64,000 bases of DNA from Mytilus californianus (taxonomy: Eukaryota > Mollusca > Bivalvia > Mytilida > Mytilidae), in assembly GCF_021869535.1 (NCBI RefSeq), contig NW_026262668.1, positions 9,160,348-9,224,347 of the forward strand, read 5' to 3'. This document shows positions 24,525 through 36,945 of the stretch, piece by piece. Numbering within the stretch: position 1 is the stretch's first letter; every line of letters begins with the position of its first letter. The notes beneath the pieces were generated by a model. The model saw nothing but the letters and a program-made list of their open reading frames with translations, was not told where the DNA came from and ran no database searches. The position numbers and the translations under genes are program-made.

Positions 24525-25031
24525 ATAAATCAAGAATATAGTAATCATATCAATTCCGTATTGCCAAGTTTTGAACACAACCAAAAGGAATTTTGATCAA
24601 TATTTCTGATATGTACATATCAAGCAATTTTGAATTTGATTATGCTCTATTATTTGAGCAAGTATCTCGTGGTACTGAAGATAAGCCAAATGATATTTGT
24701 TTTCAAATAGATTATCAGTTAATAAACTCGTGTGTAGCTGGTTTTGCAAAGTTTGAAAAGTTTGCCGTTTATGGCACCCGATTGAGATCAGACAGCGCTA
24801 CGACAAAAAGTGATAAGTCGGATTAATATCCTCAATGATCTGAAATGTCCTAATGTATCATTGTTTGAATATAGTCTTATACGTTTGTAACGGAATCCTA
24901 CATCCGGGAATGGTCCGGAGATTATCAGTTGTACTTATGTTGAATGTAGTTTTGTATCCAAAACAAGTTCAGTGTAATAAATCTAATAATAATAGTTAAA
25001 AGTAAATAAGTATCAATTTTTGAAACATATG
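24525..25031. repeat. B block, copy 1
   Basis: About 500 bases that recur at 31360-32460. Shared landmarks are ATAAATCAAGAAT, GCAATTTTGAATTTGATTATG, TTATGGCACCCG, GGGAATGGTCCGGAGAT and TAATAAATCTAATAATAATAG. A 77-codon frame (24593-24826) is open in this copy but broken in the second, so I do not call it a gene. Confidence 0.8.
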
Positions 25032-26757
25032 TTTATTTCTTTTAAAAAAAATAAAGAAAAGCAATACGTGAACCCGAGATCGCTGACTGGTCACCAACTA
25101 ATTGTTGCCGAATTTTTGTTTGCTTTTGATTTGAAATAATTGACTGTGAATAGAAATAAGATAATAAAGATGTTAAAACACCTTTGTTGAAAATATGTAA
25201 TTTTTTGTAAATTGTGTGTAGATTCTTGCACAATTGAAAGCAATGTTGGATAGTTACGAATAGAAAAGTGTATATATACCGCTACTATTTGAATTTACAT
25301 TTTAAGGCTTGACTATTCTATCTATTACTTGGGAGTGTACATCATTTTTTCATAATCCTAATCCTATAGCAAATTCCAGTTTTTGCAAACCGGATGTCTA
25401 ATGCAATTTGCACAAACCAATCGTAATATAAATTTAAGCACTCAGTTCGTTTTATAATCTGGATGCATTTATTTTATCTATCATATCTTCTTATTGAAGC
25501 TGTCTGTACTCATAGTTGATGTTGTATAGATAAATTTAAAGTCAAATTTCCATGTGAGGTGAAACCCTGTGACATGCAACTTATAAGAAGGTTTCGTATA
25601 TTTTTCTTGAGAGTAACACACCAGCTTCACTGGGACCTCTTATATATTAAAAATTATTTTGGTCTCATAAAACATCTCAAATTTTAAGGATTTCCTGAAG
25701 TTACTTAAGGAAAACTTGGTTTTGAAGAATATTTTCAGAAGTTTTATGAATACCTGAACATACTTTCAAAAGAACTAATTTATATAAAAAGATATCAGGA
25801 TTAAAATGTTGCACGCCAGACTATTAAAAAAAATTTGATGATTATTGTAAAAGATTATTTACGTTTTTTGTGAGATGCAAGAATTTAAAATCCCTGTAAA
25901 TTGAAACAGTGCAAATATTTCATTCACTACCGTTTGAGATTTAGATACTAACTTATGTATACGCATCCCTGCTCATTGGTGCTCATATGTTGCATATAAT
26001 TTTCATAAATGTATTCACTGTTCAAACCTGTGGAACATAATACACGTATATATAACATCTTTAATTGTACTCTATTAAAGATAAATTTAGTCTCAGCTTA
26101 AACTTAATAATTTTAATGAATATTCTCTTGATCTGGTAGTATCTTTTAAAGAAATTAAATATTTTTGACAGATAATCCTTTTGTTTATTTATCTTTCTGC
26201 TTTCCGACCACTATGTTTCCGACCTAAGATAAATATTCATAACATAAATATCGTTTCGTTAATTTTCTTCATGCTTTCCGACATTTTCCACGGCTATGAT
26301 TGAAGTACAAAATATGACGTGATAAACGTTCAAAAATAATCAGTTTACTCTGGGACATTATATATCAATAAACCATTCCCAGGTTTATTGTCACAATACA
26401 CACACAACACGTACAGGGACCGTCTCAAAGTATGAATTATATAATTGCGTTATCATTATACTTGATATACAAATCCTTGGCATTATTAAAAACACATGTT
26501 TTGTCAAAAGGCAAATAGGTTCTAACATATAAATGATCTTTTTGATTGCAACCTAGTCTTTATTTCTTTACTATCTAATCTAAAATGAACTTTGATTGTT
26601 GAAATATAAAATGTCACGTGGTAGCCTATCCATAGAGGGACCGTATCGAGGACATAGATAACTACCTGTATAAATAATCGAACATTTTCGAGAAGTTCCG
26701 AGAATCTTGTTTCCGGAAATATCCGAATGGTCCATAGAAGCTACCAAAACTCACCAT
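25032..26757. other. AT-rich noncoding stretch inside the first module
   Basis: No gene, RNA or defined element recognised. It lies between the B and A blocks and is absent from the second module. Confidence 0.4.
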
Positions 26758-26955
26758 TACATAGGCTTGAACCCCTCACAAAAATGAAACAAAAATATAC
26801 CCATGTTATAACCCCGAACAGAGCTTATCGCCGAAACATCTAATTTAGTTGTTGTTTCACTCCAGATGCTAACCTGAAAATTATGGCTTTGCTACTATAA
26901 GGTATAAGCAGGGACTTTCTAAGCTAAGTTAGTATAGACTGTCCCTGGTATAAGC
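26758..26955. repeat. A block, copy 1
   Basis: Contains AAAATATACCCATGTTATAA, GAACAGAGCTTATC, CTAATTTAGTTGTTGTTTCA and CTCCAGAT, all found again at 32490-32600. In both places it immediately precedes minisatellite of the GTAAGTATGTTACGAATT type. Confidence 0.75.
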
Positions 26956-29900
26956 AATGGTAGTGGTAGGTGTTGTAAGTATGTTACGGATTACTGAACA
27001 TGTAATGGTGTGTGTTTTAATAATGCTACACTATGAACTGGAACGTGATATATATGTTACATTATCCACATGTAATTGTCCGTGTTATGTATGTTTATAC
27101 TATGCGGAATGCATGTTTGTCTTGTATGTATGTATGTTACTACTTGAAATGATGCCTTGTATATATGTTACTACTTGTAATGATGCCTGGTATGTATGTT
27201 ACTACGTGTAATGATGCCTGGTATGAATGTTACTACATGTAATGATGCCTGGTATGTATGTCACTGCATGTTATGATGTCTTGTATGTATGTTACTACTT
27301 GTAATGATGCCTGGTATGTATGTTACTACATGTAATGATGCCTGGTATGAATGTTACTAAATGTAATGATGACTGGTATGTATGTCACTACATGTAATGA
27401 TGCCTGGTATGTATGTCACTACATGTAATGATGCCTTGTATGTATGTTACTACATGTAATGATGCCTGGTATGTATGTTACTACATGTAATGATGCCTGG
27501 TATGTATGTCACTACATGTAATGCTGCCTGGTATGTATGTTACTACATGAAATGATGCATGGTATGTATGTTTCTACATGTAATGCTGCCTGGTATGTAT
27601 GTCACTACATGTAATGATGCCTGGTATGTATGTTACTACATGTAATGATGCCTGGTATGTATATCACTACATGTAATGATGCCTATTATGTATGTCACTA
27701 CATGTAATGATGCCTGGTATGTATTTCACTACATGTAATGATGCCTGGTATGTATGTTACTACATGAAATGATGCCTGATTTGTATGTTCCTACATGTTA
27801 TGATGCCTGGTATGTATGTTACTACATGTAATGATGCCTGGTATGTATGTTGTAATGATGCCTGGTATGTATGTCACTACATGTAATGATGTGTTGCCTG
27901 GTATGTATGTCACTACATGTAATGATGCCTGGTATGTATGTTACTACATGAAATGATGCATGGTATGTATGTTACTACATGAAATGATGCATGGTATGTA
28001 TGTTACTACATGAAATGATGCCTGGTATGTATGTTACTACATGTAATGATGCCTGGTATGTATGTTATTACGTGTAATGGTGCCTGGTTTATATGTTACT
28101 ACATGAAATTATGCCTGGTATGTATGTTACTACATGTAATGATGCCTGGTATGTATGTCACTACATGTAATGATGCCTGGTATGTATGTCACTACATGTA
28201 ATGATGCCTGGTATGTATGTCACTACATGTAATGATGCCTGGTATTTATGTCACTACATGTAATGATGCCTGGTATGAATGTTACTACATGTAATGATGC
28301 CTGGTATGTATGTCACTACATGTTATGATGTCTTGTATCTATGTCACTACATGTAATGATGCCGTGTATGTATGTTACTACTTTAAATGATGCCTGGTAT
28401 GTATATCACTACATGTAATGATGCCTGGTATGTATGTCACTACATGTAATGATGTCTGGTATGTATGTCACTACATGTTATGATGCCTGGTATGTATGTA
28501 ACTACATGAAATGATGCCTGGTATGAATGTTACTACATGTAATGATGCCTGGTATGTATGTCGCTACATGTTATGCTGCCTGGTATGTATGTTACTACAT
28601 GAAATGATGCATGGTATGTATGTCACTACAAGTAATGATGCCTGGTATTTATGTCACTACATGTAATGATGCCTGGTTTGTATGTCATTACATGAAATGA
28701 TGCATGGTATGTATGTTACTACATGTAATGATGCCTGGTATGTATATATGTCACTACATGTAATGATGCCTGGTATGTATGTCATTACATGAAATGATGC
28801 CGGGTATGCATGTTACTACATGTAATGATGCCTGGTATGTATGTCACTACATGTAATGGTGCCTGGTATGTATGTCACTACATGTAATGATGCCTGGTAT
28901 GTATGTCACTACATGTAATGATGCCTGGTATGTATGTTACTACATGTAATTATGCCTGGTATTTATGTTCCTACATGTAATGATGCCTGGTATGTATGTC
29001 ACTACATAAAATGATGCCTGGTATGTATGTCACTACATGTAATGATGCCTGGTATGTATGTCACTACATGTAATGATGCCTGGTATTTATGTCACTACAT
29101 GTAATGATGCCTGGTATGAATGTTACTAAATGTAATGATGCCTGGTATGTATGTCACTACATGTTATGATGTCTTGTATGTATGTCACTACATGTAATGA
29201 TGCCGTGTATGTATGTTACTACTTTAAATGATGCCTGGTATGTATATCACTACATGTAATGATGCCTGGTATGTATGTCACTACATGTAATGATGTCTGG
29301 TATGTATGTCACTACATGTTATGATGCCTGGTATGTATGTTACTACATGAAATGATGCATGGTATGTATGTCATTACAAGTAATGATGCCTGGTATGTAT
29401 GTCACTACATGTAATGATGCCTGGTTTGTATGTCATTACATGAAATAATGCATGGTATGTATGTTACTACATGTAATGATGCCTGGTATGTATGTCACTA
29501 CATGTAATGGTGCCTGGTATGTATGTCACTACATGTAATGATGCCTGGTATGTATGTCACTACATGTAATGATGCCTGGTATGTATGTTACTACATGTAA
29601 TTATGCCTGGTATTTATGTTCCTACATGTAATGATGCCTGGTATGTATGTTACTACATGTTATGATGCCTGGTATGTATGTTACTACATGTTATGATGCC
29701 TGGTATGTATGTTACTACTTGAAATGATGCATGGTATGTATGTCACTACAAGTAATGATGCCTGGTATGTATGTCACTACATGTAATGATGCCTGGTTTG
29801 TATGTCATTACATGAAATGATGCATGGTATGTATGTTACTACATGTAATGATGCCTGGTATGTATGTCACTACATGTAATGATGCCTGGTATGTATGTCA

Positions 29901-30895
29901 CTACATAAAATGATGCCTGGTATGTATGTCACTACATGTAATGATGCCTGGTATGTATGTCACTACATGTAATGATGCCTGGTATTTATGTCACTACATG
30001 TAATGATGCCTGGTATGAATGTTACTACATGTAATTATGCCTGGTATGTATGTTCCTACATGTAATGATGCCTGGTATGTATGTTACTACATGTTATGAT
30101 GCCTGGTATGTATGTTACTACATGTTATGATGCCTGGTATGTATGTTACTACTTGAAATGATGCCTGGTATGTATGTTGTAATGATGCCTGGTATGTATG
30201 TCACTACATGTAATGATGTGATGCCTAGTATGTATGTCACTACATGTAATGATGCCTGGTATGTATGTCACTACATGTAATGATGCCTGGTATGTATGTT
30301 ACTACATGAAATGATGCCTGGTATGTATGTTTCTACAAGTAATGATGCCTGGTATGTATGTTATTTAGTGTAATAATGCCTGGTATGTATGTTACTACAT
30401 GTAATGATGCCTGGTATGTATTTTTTTACATATGTATGTTACTACAGGAAATGATGCCTGGTATGTATGTTATTACGTGTAATGATGGCTGGTATGTATT
30501 TTACTACATGTAATGATGCCTGGTATGTATGTAACTACATGTAATGATGCCTGGTATGTATGTAACTACATGTAATGATGACTGGAATAAATTGTACTAC
30601 ATGTAATGATGCCTGGTATGTATGATACTTCATGTTATGATGCCTGGTATGAATGTTACAACATGGAATGATGCCAGGTATGTATGTTACTACATGTAAT
30701 GATGCCTTGTATGTATGTTACTACATTTAATGATGCCAGATATGTATGTTACAACATGGAATGATGCCAGGTATGTATGTTACTACTTGTAATGATGCCT
30801 TGTATGTATGTTACTACATGTAATGATGCCTTGTATGTATGTTACTACATTTAATGATGCCTGGTATGTATGTTAACACATGAAATGATGCATAT
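26956..30895. repeat. Minisatellite array, 31-bp unit, about 120 copies
   Basis: The consensus is (ATGTAATGATGCCTGGTATG)(TATGTCACTAC), a 31-bp unit. Copies are regular from about 27120 to 30895, with a degenerate lead-in from 26956. Variants include TTACTAC for TCACTAC and ATGAAATG for ATGTAATG. Large blocks are duplicated inside the array: a segment at 28321 recurs at 29162 (841 bases, 27 units plus a 4-base insertion) and one at 29001 recurs at 29900 (899 bases, exactly 29 units). Copies are contiguous with no unique spacers, so it is not a CRISPR-like array. Confidence 0.95.
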
Positions 30896-30904
30896 AGTTA
30901 TTAT

Positions 30905-31358
30905 GCTACTATATATAATGATACATGTGGTATGTCGGTATGTCTGTTACTTCATACAATGGTACATGTGGTATGTCGGTATATCTGTTACTTCATACAA
31001 TGGTACATGTGGTATGTCGGTATATCTGTTACTTCATACAATGGTACATGTGGTATGTCGGTATATCTGTTACTTCATACAATGGTACATGTGGTATGTC
31101 GGTATGTCTGTTACTTCATACAATGGTACATGTGGTATGTCGGTATGTCTGTTACTTCATACAATGATACATGTGGTATGTCGGTATGTCTGTTACTTCA
31201 TACAATGGTACATGTGGTATGTCGGTATGTCTGTTACTTCATACAATGGTACATGTGGTATGTCGGTATATCTGTTACTACATACAATGGTACATGTGGT
31301 ATGTCGGTATATCTGTTACTACATATAATGGTACATGTGATATGTCGGTATGTCTGTT
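30905..31358. repeat. Minisatellite array, 41-bp unit, about 11 copies
   Basis: The unit is (AATGGTACATGTGGTATGTC)(GGTATATCTGTTACTTCATAC), 41 bp. It contains the same GTTACT.CAT and TGGTATGT parts as the neighbouring 31-bp unit and appears to be that unit with a 10-bp expansion. As 41 is not a multiple of three and the unit lacks stops in all frames, all three plus frames stay open, giving frames of 143-152 codons with a 41-residue period. I regard these as non-genic. Confidence 0.92.
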
Positions 31359-31359
31359 T

Positions 31360-32460
31360 ATAAATCAAGAATTAAGTAATCTTATCATTTTGTATTGTGT
31401 TGCATGAACACAACCAAAAGGGATATTTGAAAATACATGTACATTGTATTTCTGTACATAAGCAATTTTGAATTGGATTATGCTGTTTTATATAAGCAAT
31501 AATTTCGTGGTACTGAATATGAAGATAAGCCAAACGATATTTGTTTTCAAATGGATTTTCAGTTAATAAACCCGTGTGCAGTTCGTTTTGAATGGAATTA
31601 ACTTAATGCCGATTATGGCACCCGCTTGAGATTAGACAGTGCTACGACAGCTATGAAAAAGTTGGATTATTATTATCTTCTATGATCTGAAATGTCTTAT
31701 ATTTGTCTGAAACGTTTGTAACAGAGTCCTGAGGTCGGGAATGGTCCGGAGATGTCGGCTAAGCACTCCCGACAGTAACACCGTAACATTCGGGATACAA
31801 TCGTCGCTACGTCATGACAGATTCTGACAGCTTCTTCCTATAAGAATAATGAGATGAGGTAAGATTGACAATGAAACAACTATACACCAAACTTCAAATG
31901 AAGTGGATGTAAGCAAGTATATGCAACCGAACGGCCGTCAACAGGGTTGGATATCACCTAAGTGATAAACAAAAATGTTTGTAAAATTTCGTTTTAATAT
32001 AATAAGATTTTATTGAAACTTAGCGTTCACTTTCAATAACCACTTTACGATGTTTATGTTTTGTTAAACCTTCATTCAATAAAAACTAAATATTCACCAA
32101 TAAATGCATTTATGTTTAAGATAGTTTTTTAATGTTTTATTCATGTATTGAATATGTATCAGCCACACATTGAGCAGCAGATTTGATTTTTATAATACTG
32201 GCAATAGATCTGATAAACAATTATTTATCCTTTCATATTGATTTGCTATTTACATGTGTAATCGTGTTTGCCATGACGGATATAAAAAAAAATCCGTAGT
32301 GTGGCGCCAATCTTCGACATTAGAATCTAAAGTTTGGTGTTCTTAATATATACGTAATTGTCAGTTATACCTAATATTGAATGTGGTTTTTTATCCAAAA
32401 TAAGTTGAGTTTAATAAATCTAATAATAATAGTTAATAGTATCAATTTATGAAACATATG
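31360..32460. repeat. B block, copy 2, with an internal insertion
   Basis: The first part (31360-31765) and the last part (32373-32460) match the B block at 24525-25031. Between them are about 600 bases absent from copy 1. Confidence 0.75.
31766..32372. other. Insertion within B block copy 2, containing a mytilid-repeat fragment
   Basis: 31855-31950 reads TGACAATGAAACAACTATAC and GTGGATGTAAGC...ACGGCCGTCAACA. That is the minus-strand form of part of the mytilid dispersed repeat also seen at 42215 and 48765. The rest is AT-rich with no recognised content. Confidence 0.5.
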
Positions 32461-32489
32461 TATATAACTGGTCCAAATTTAAAAAAATT

Positions 32490-32600
32490 GAAACTAAAAT
32501 ATACCCATGTTATAACCCTGAACAGAGCTTATCACCGAAGCTTCTAATTTAGTCGTTGTTTCACTCCAGATATTAACCCGGAAACTATGACTTTACCATC
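32490..32600. repeat. A block, copy 2
   Basis: Matches 26785-26890 (AAAATATACCCATGTTATAAC, AACAGAGCTTATCACCGAAG) with scattered differences. It is only 30 bases from the B block here, whereas 1.7 kb separates the two in copy 1. Confidence 0.75.
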
Positions 32601-33319
32601 TCAACAATCTCCGAAATTTAGTAATGAGCAAATTCGTGATGTTTCTCTTGTCGCATCATATGCCATTCATTTCGCAGCTCATATTACTACATTTTATGGC
32701 GGGTATTGTTTGTATGTTATGAATTACAACATGTAAATGGGCGTGTTTTAAGTTGTATCATCGATATATATTCCCTCAGATAGAATTTTTTTTATACTTT
32801 GCCAAAATGTAGATTTTACCATACTTGTTTTCAAAAATATAATAAAAAGCATGGGTCACCGTGCTATTTTTCAAGCTGTAAGTCGTGCAAAATGCCCAAA
32901 TTTGTATAGATTATTCATGAAAAAAAAACCACTTTTCTGTGAATAAAATGAAATCTATGGGATAGAATTTTTATATAAAATATGAGAAGATAGGTTTTAT
33001 AATATGCTTTAAGAAAATGAAAAGAAAATATTGTGTCACCGAACTTGTTTTCTTGCTACTAGTGAAAAAAGAGAATTTCTTTAACATTCCTTTATATTTT
33101 TTTACAATTTGAGTTATCTCCCCTAAAATGGCTAAGTTGAAAAATTGATTCAAACAAAATCAAGTATTTGGTATTTGTTAAAACAGTCAAAATAATTGAA
33201 TAAATTACTTATTTTCTTTTATTCAAATAAATAGTCTACACATTTATTGCCAATCTGTATTGCTGTAAGTATGTTGCGAATTGCACCATGTAATGATGCG
33301 TGTTATGTATATTACCACA
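32601..33319. other. Minisatellite remnants and AT-rich sequence
   Basis: Short minisatellite starts occur at 32700-32755 (GTATGTTATGAATTACAACATG) and 33262-33318 (GTAAGTATGTTGCGAATTGC). Between them is AT-rich sequence with no recognised gene. Confidence 0.5.
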
Positions 33320-33885
33320 TGCAAAAGAGATGATTTTCAATTGTGAACAACTTTCCCTTTCTATGTAGCAACATTCCAGCAGCACCTGCATATGGAGTGT
33401 ATATCTCCCAATTGATACGATATTCCAGAGCTTGCATTTCGTATCATGATTTCCTTGATAGAGGGTTGCTGCTTACAAAGAAGATATTAAACCAAGAGAT
33501 CCAAGTGGTGAAATTGAATTCATCCCTTTGCAAATTTTATGGACGCCATCGAGAGTTGGTTGACCGTTATGGAATATCTGTTTCACAGATGACGACGGTT
33601 ATTTTCCAAATATCGTAACCACACTTATTACGGGATTTGTACTAACACGAGCAACACGTAGGTCGTCACATGTGGATCAGGAGCTGATTACCCTTCCGTA
33701 GCACCTGAGATCACTCCGGTTTATGGTGGGGCTCGTGTTGCTCAGTCTTTAGTTTTCTTTGTTGTGTTTTGTATACTGTTTGTCTTTTCGTCGTTTTTCA
33801 TTTATTGCCATGGCGTTGTCAGTTTATTTTCGACTTATGAGTCTGAATATCTCTTTGGTATCTTTCGCCTCTCTTTTATAACATA
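33320..33885 (+). mobile_element. 5'-truncated retroelement copy: C-terminal ORF fragment plus 3' tail
   Basis: 33320-33345 encodes KRDDF in one frame. After a frameshift, 33346-33618 encodes NNFPFLCSNIPAAPAYGVYI..., SQLIRYSRACISYHDFLDRG and KFYGRHRELVDRYGISVSQM, then stops. I know this conserved C-terminal block from many animal reverse-transcriptase ORFs (recognition from memory; clade not assigned). It is followed by GATCAGGAGCTGATTACCC and GCACCTGAGATCACTCCGG, then a T-rich tail to about 33885. The copy starts abruptly in minisatellite sequence, as expected for 5' truncation during reverse transcription. Confidence 0.65.
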
Positions 33886-34283
33886 CAGTTTGATACAATA
33901 TGTTCTTATGAAGCTGCATTAAATGAGCACAACCTTGCATTAACACAAACGATACTTTTCAGGGTAAAAGATACAAACAGGCTTTTGAATACTTTCTAAA
34001 AATATTAAACCTTTATTACATACCATCTTATCTGTAAATATAGTGTTTCCCGTTAAAAAAAATGTTGATAGTACCATCAACATATATGTTATTGTAACTA
34101 AAACATTGAAGCATAATTCATCTAAACTGGTAGAAAGTTCTAGTGTCTCTCAACAGAAAGGACTTAAGGCGTGATATACTTTCTAATTCGTTCAAAATAG
34201 TTTTCTCTTCCGATGGTCTGACAATTTTAGATACTTACTAACGTTCACAAATATTGTCGATTTTAAAAAAAGTTAATGAATAA
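33886..34283. other. AT-rich noncoding stretch
   Basis: Nothing recognised. Confidence 0.4.
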
Positions 34284-34630
34284 ACCTGCAGTAGCTAGAA
34301 CAAATATCGTAACCCTGTGGTTACCTTATATAGCAACCTGTAGTAGCTAGAATATATATTGTAACTCTGTGGTTACCTTAAATAGCAACCTGTAGCAGCT
34401 AGAACAAATATTGTAACCCTGTGGTTACCTTATATAGCAACCTGTAGTAGCTAGAATATATATTGTAACTCTGTGGTTACCTTAAATAGCAACCTGTAGC
34501 AGCTAGAACAAATATTGTAACCCTGTGGTTACCTTATATAGCAACCTGTAGTAGCTAGAACAAATATTGTAACCCTGTGGTTACCTTAAATAGCAACCTG
34601 TAGCAGCTAGAACAAATATTGTAACCCTGA
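34284..34630. repeat. Tandem array, 52-bp unit, 6-7 copies in alternating variants
   Basis: The unit contains GCAACCTGTAGTAGCTAGAA, ATATTGTAACCCTGTGGTTA and CCTTATATA. Variants alternate (GAATATATATTGTAACTCTG, then GAACAAATATTGTAACCCTG), giving a 104-bp dimer over much of the array. It ends abruptly at GTAACCCTGATAATG. Confidence 0.92.
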
Positions 34631-35602
34631 TAATGAACCGCCTTATTTTATTTTTTTATTAATTATTCAACTTGTTGGTGTGCTGCACTGTGCTGGTTTT
34701 TCATTGTTGTTTACATTTACGACATATGGCTTAGATAGATTTAAGAGTAGACTGGGTTCCAGCTATGTATAATCACCTTGTAATATGAACATTTATCTAG
34801 ACAGGAGAAGCAGTCTAGATTTAAGAGAGGAGGTTTGTGCGCATGTAAAACTGGTTTAACTCCACCACATTATGCGCCTGTACCAAGTCAGGCTATCTGG
34901 ACCATGTGTTGTTCGTTATTGTTTGTCTTTGTTGTACGTCTATTTTACGAATAGTTTGGCGTCGGCGCTGTGGTCAGTTTTTGATTACTCCTGTTATTCT
35001 TTTTTTATATAATAAAATTGTATTAAAACGAATTAAACATTGTACGTCGATCTTCGTACATCCTGCTGTCTTTTTATCCCATATATTGTCTACTTACATC
35101 TTAAGTCGTATATCTGTGTACACTATATAGTGTCTATCAGCGTACACCTGTGTTGTACATGTTCGCCCTATATTGTCTATGTGCATGCCTACCTTATTGT
35201 TCAACTGCTTTCACACTTTGTTGTATGTGTACACTATTTATCGTCTATTCATATGGTCGGTGTATATCCTCACGAAACGTAACAAAGTAAAGAGGCAGCT
35301 GACGAAAACTGCTTCCGAGTTTAGACTGTATGAAGAAAATCACATTAAGTAAATGTAAATTCAATTCACTTAATCCTTATTATAGGAAATATTTCCGGTA
35401 TGGATATGGAGATACTGTCTGTACTATGCAGACGTTAATACTACTTGTACTTGTTTCGTTATTACTACAGACACTTAAAGCCGTTAATACTATACCTTGG
35501 GTTTTTTTAACAATGTTCTCTTTTTATGTATGTATTTGATGTTTGTTTTAATGGTAGTGACTCATAGTCGTTTTCGGCTGGCATCCTTTTACTTAATGTT
35601 AA
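34631..35602. other. Noncoding stretch with a diverged mytilid-repeat fragment
   Basis: 34830-35000 (TGGTTTAACTCCACCACATT, GCGCCTGTACCAAGTCAGG) resembles the left part of the repeat at 48765. The frames at 34906-35539 contain hydrophobic runs but no recognised domain or splice context. Confidence 0.4.
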
Positions 35603-36605
35603 TTATGTCCCAATCCAGAAAGTTTACCATTATAATGTGCCCATCCCAATTTAAAATATTTCCTTTGTTAACGTGTCTGTCCCTATTCAAAAACTTTCCT
35701 AAGATAATGTGTCGGTCCAAATTCAGAAACTTTCCCATGATAATGCGTCTGTCTTAATTCAGAAACTTTCCCGTGATAATGTGTCTGTCCAAATTCAGAA
35801 AATATCCCATGACAATGTGTCTGTCCCAATTCAGAAAGTTACCATAAACTTCCGAAAATTGTTAATCCCAAATCGGAAAATATACCATGATAATGTGTTT
35901 GTCCCAATTCAAAAAATATACCGTGATAATGTGTCCATCCCAATTCAGAAACTTTCCCATGATAATGTGTCTGTCCAAATTCAGAAACTTTCCCGAGGTA
36001 ACGTGTCTGTCCCTATTCAAAAATGTTTTCCCATGTTAATGTGTCAGTTCAAATTCAGAAACTTTTCCATAATAATGTGTCTGTCCAAATTCAGAAACTT
36101 TCCCGTGATAATGTGTCTGTCCCAATTCAGAAAATATGCCATGATAATGTGTCTGTCCCAATTCAGAAAGTTACCATAAACTTCCGAAAAATTGTTAATC
36201 CCAAATCGGAAAATATACCATGATAATTTGTTTTACCCAATTTAGAAAATATCCCGTGATAATGTGTCCGTCCCAATTCAGAAAATATCCCATTAAATGT
36301 GCTGTCCCAATTCAGATAGTTACCCATGAAAATGTGACTGTCCCACTTCCGTAAATTATTAATTACAAATCGGAAAATATGATAATGCGTTTGAACCAAT
36401 TCAGAAAAAAGACCATGGTAAGGTGCCTGTCTAAATACAAAAAATATCCCATATCATTATGCCTGTCCCATTTCAGAATATATCTCATGATAGTATGCCT
36501 GTCCAAATTTAGAAAATAATCCATGATAACATGACTGTCTCAAGTCAGAAAATATCCCATGATTATGTGCCTGTCCCAAATAAGAAAATTTCCCATTGTC
36601 CGGTG
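35603..36605. repeat. Tandem array, 36-bp unit, about 28 copies
   Basis: The unit is (CCAATTCAGAAACTTTCCCA)(TGATAATGTGTCTGTC). Its length is a multiple of three, so frames up to 156 codons with a 12-residue repeat (VSVPIQKLSHDN) stay open; a second frame is also open. A larger block including GTTACCATAAACTTCCG recurs 332 bases apart (35841 and 36173). Copies decay toward the right end. Probably noncoding. Confidence 0.9.
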
Positions 36606-36659
36606 CTTATCTGTGCCAGTGTTAAATCAGAAAATATTAGAAATTAATCAATTCACCCC

Positions 36660-36790
36660 TATTTTATATTTCTAGCCATGGCGGCCAAGTATGTTGACTC
36701 ACCGGAATACATTTTTTTTTAAAAACTTATTGTATACCATAAGGATCATTCAGGCCAAGTTTTGTTGAAATTGGTTTCAGTAGTTGCAGA
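36660..36790. repeat. Fragment of the hairpin-capped repeat family seen at 60526-61310
   Basis: Shares TTCTAGCCATGGCGGCCAAG, CAGGCCAAGTTTTGTTGAAAT and CAGTAGTTGCAGAGGAGAAG with 61095-61215 at moderate divergence. Both terminal hairpins are missing. Confidence 0.65.
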
Positions 36791-36945
36791 GGAGAAGGCC
36801 TTTAAAACGACGAAAAGACAAAAAAAAAAAGATACAAAACACTACACAAATAAAATTAGCAACACGATCCCAAACAAAAACCGGTGGTTAACAGTTTTTC
36901 CGGAAGGAATATCAGTTCCTGTCCCACTAGGAGCACCCGTCGTGT
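36791..36945 (-). repeat. Diverged 3' tail of the truncated retroelement family (copy 3)
   Basis: On the minus strand the order is CCGGAAAAAC...ACCGGTTTTTGTTTGGGATC, GTGTTGC and a T-rich tail with CTTTTCGTCG. This is the layout of the tails at 401-607 and 33670-33885, with many substitutions. Confidence 0.4.

Noticed and set aside
24593..24826. 77-codon frame in B block copy 1
   Set aside because: The corresponding region at 31420-31650 has frame-breaking changes, and no domain was recognised.
27120..30895. Possible CRISPR-like array of 31-bp repeats
   Set aside because: Repeats are contiguous without unique spacers and the genome is eukaryotic.
30870..31363. 143-152 codon frames with Cys/Tyr-rich repeats
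   Set aside because: They are phases of one 41-bp repeat open in all three frames; no signal, splice or domain evidence.
35709..36223. 156-codon repetitive protein (VSVPIQK type)
   Set aside because: Produced by the 36-bp array; a second frame is equally open and units decay without regard to codon position.
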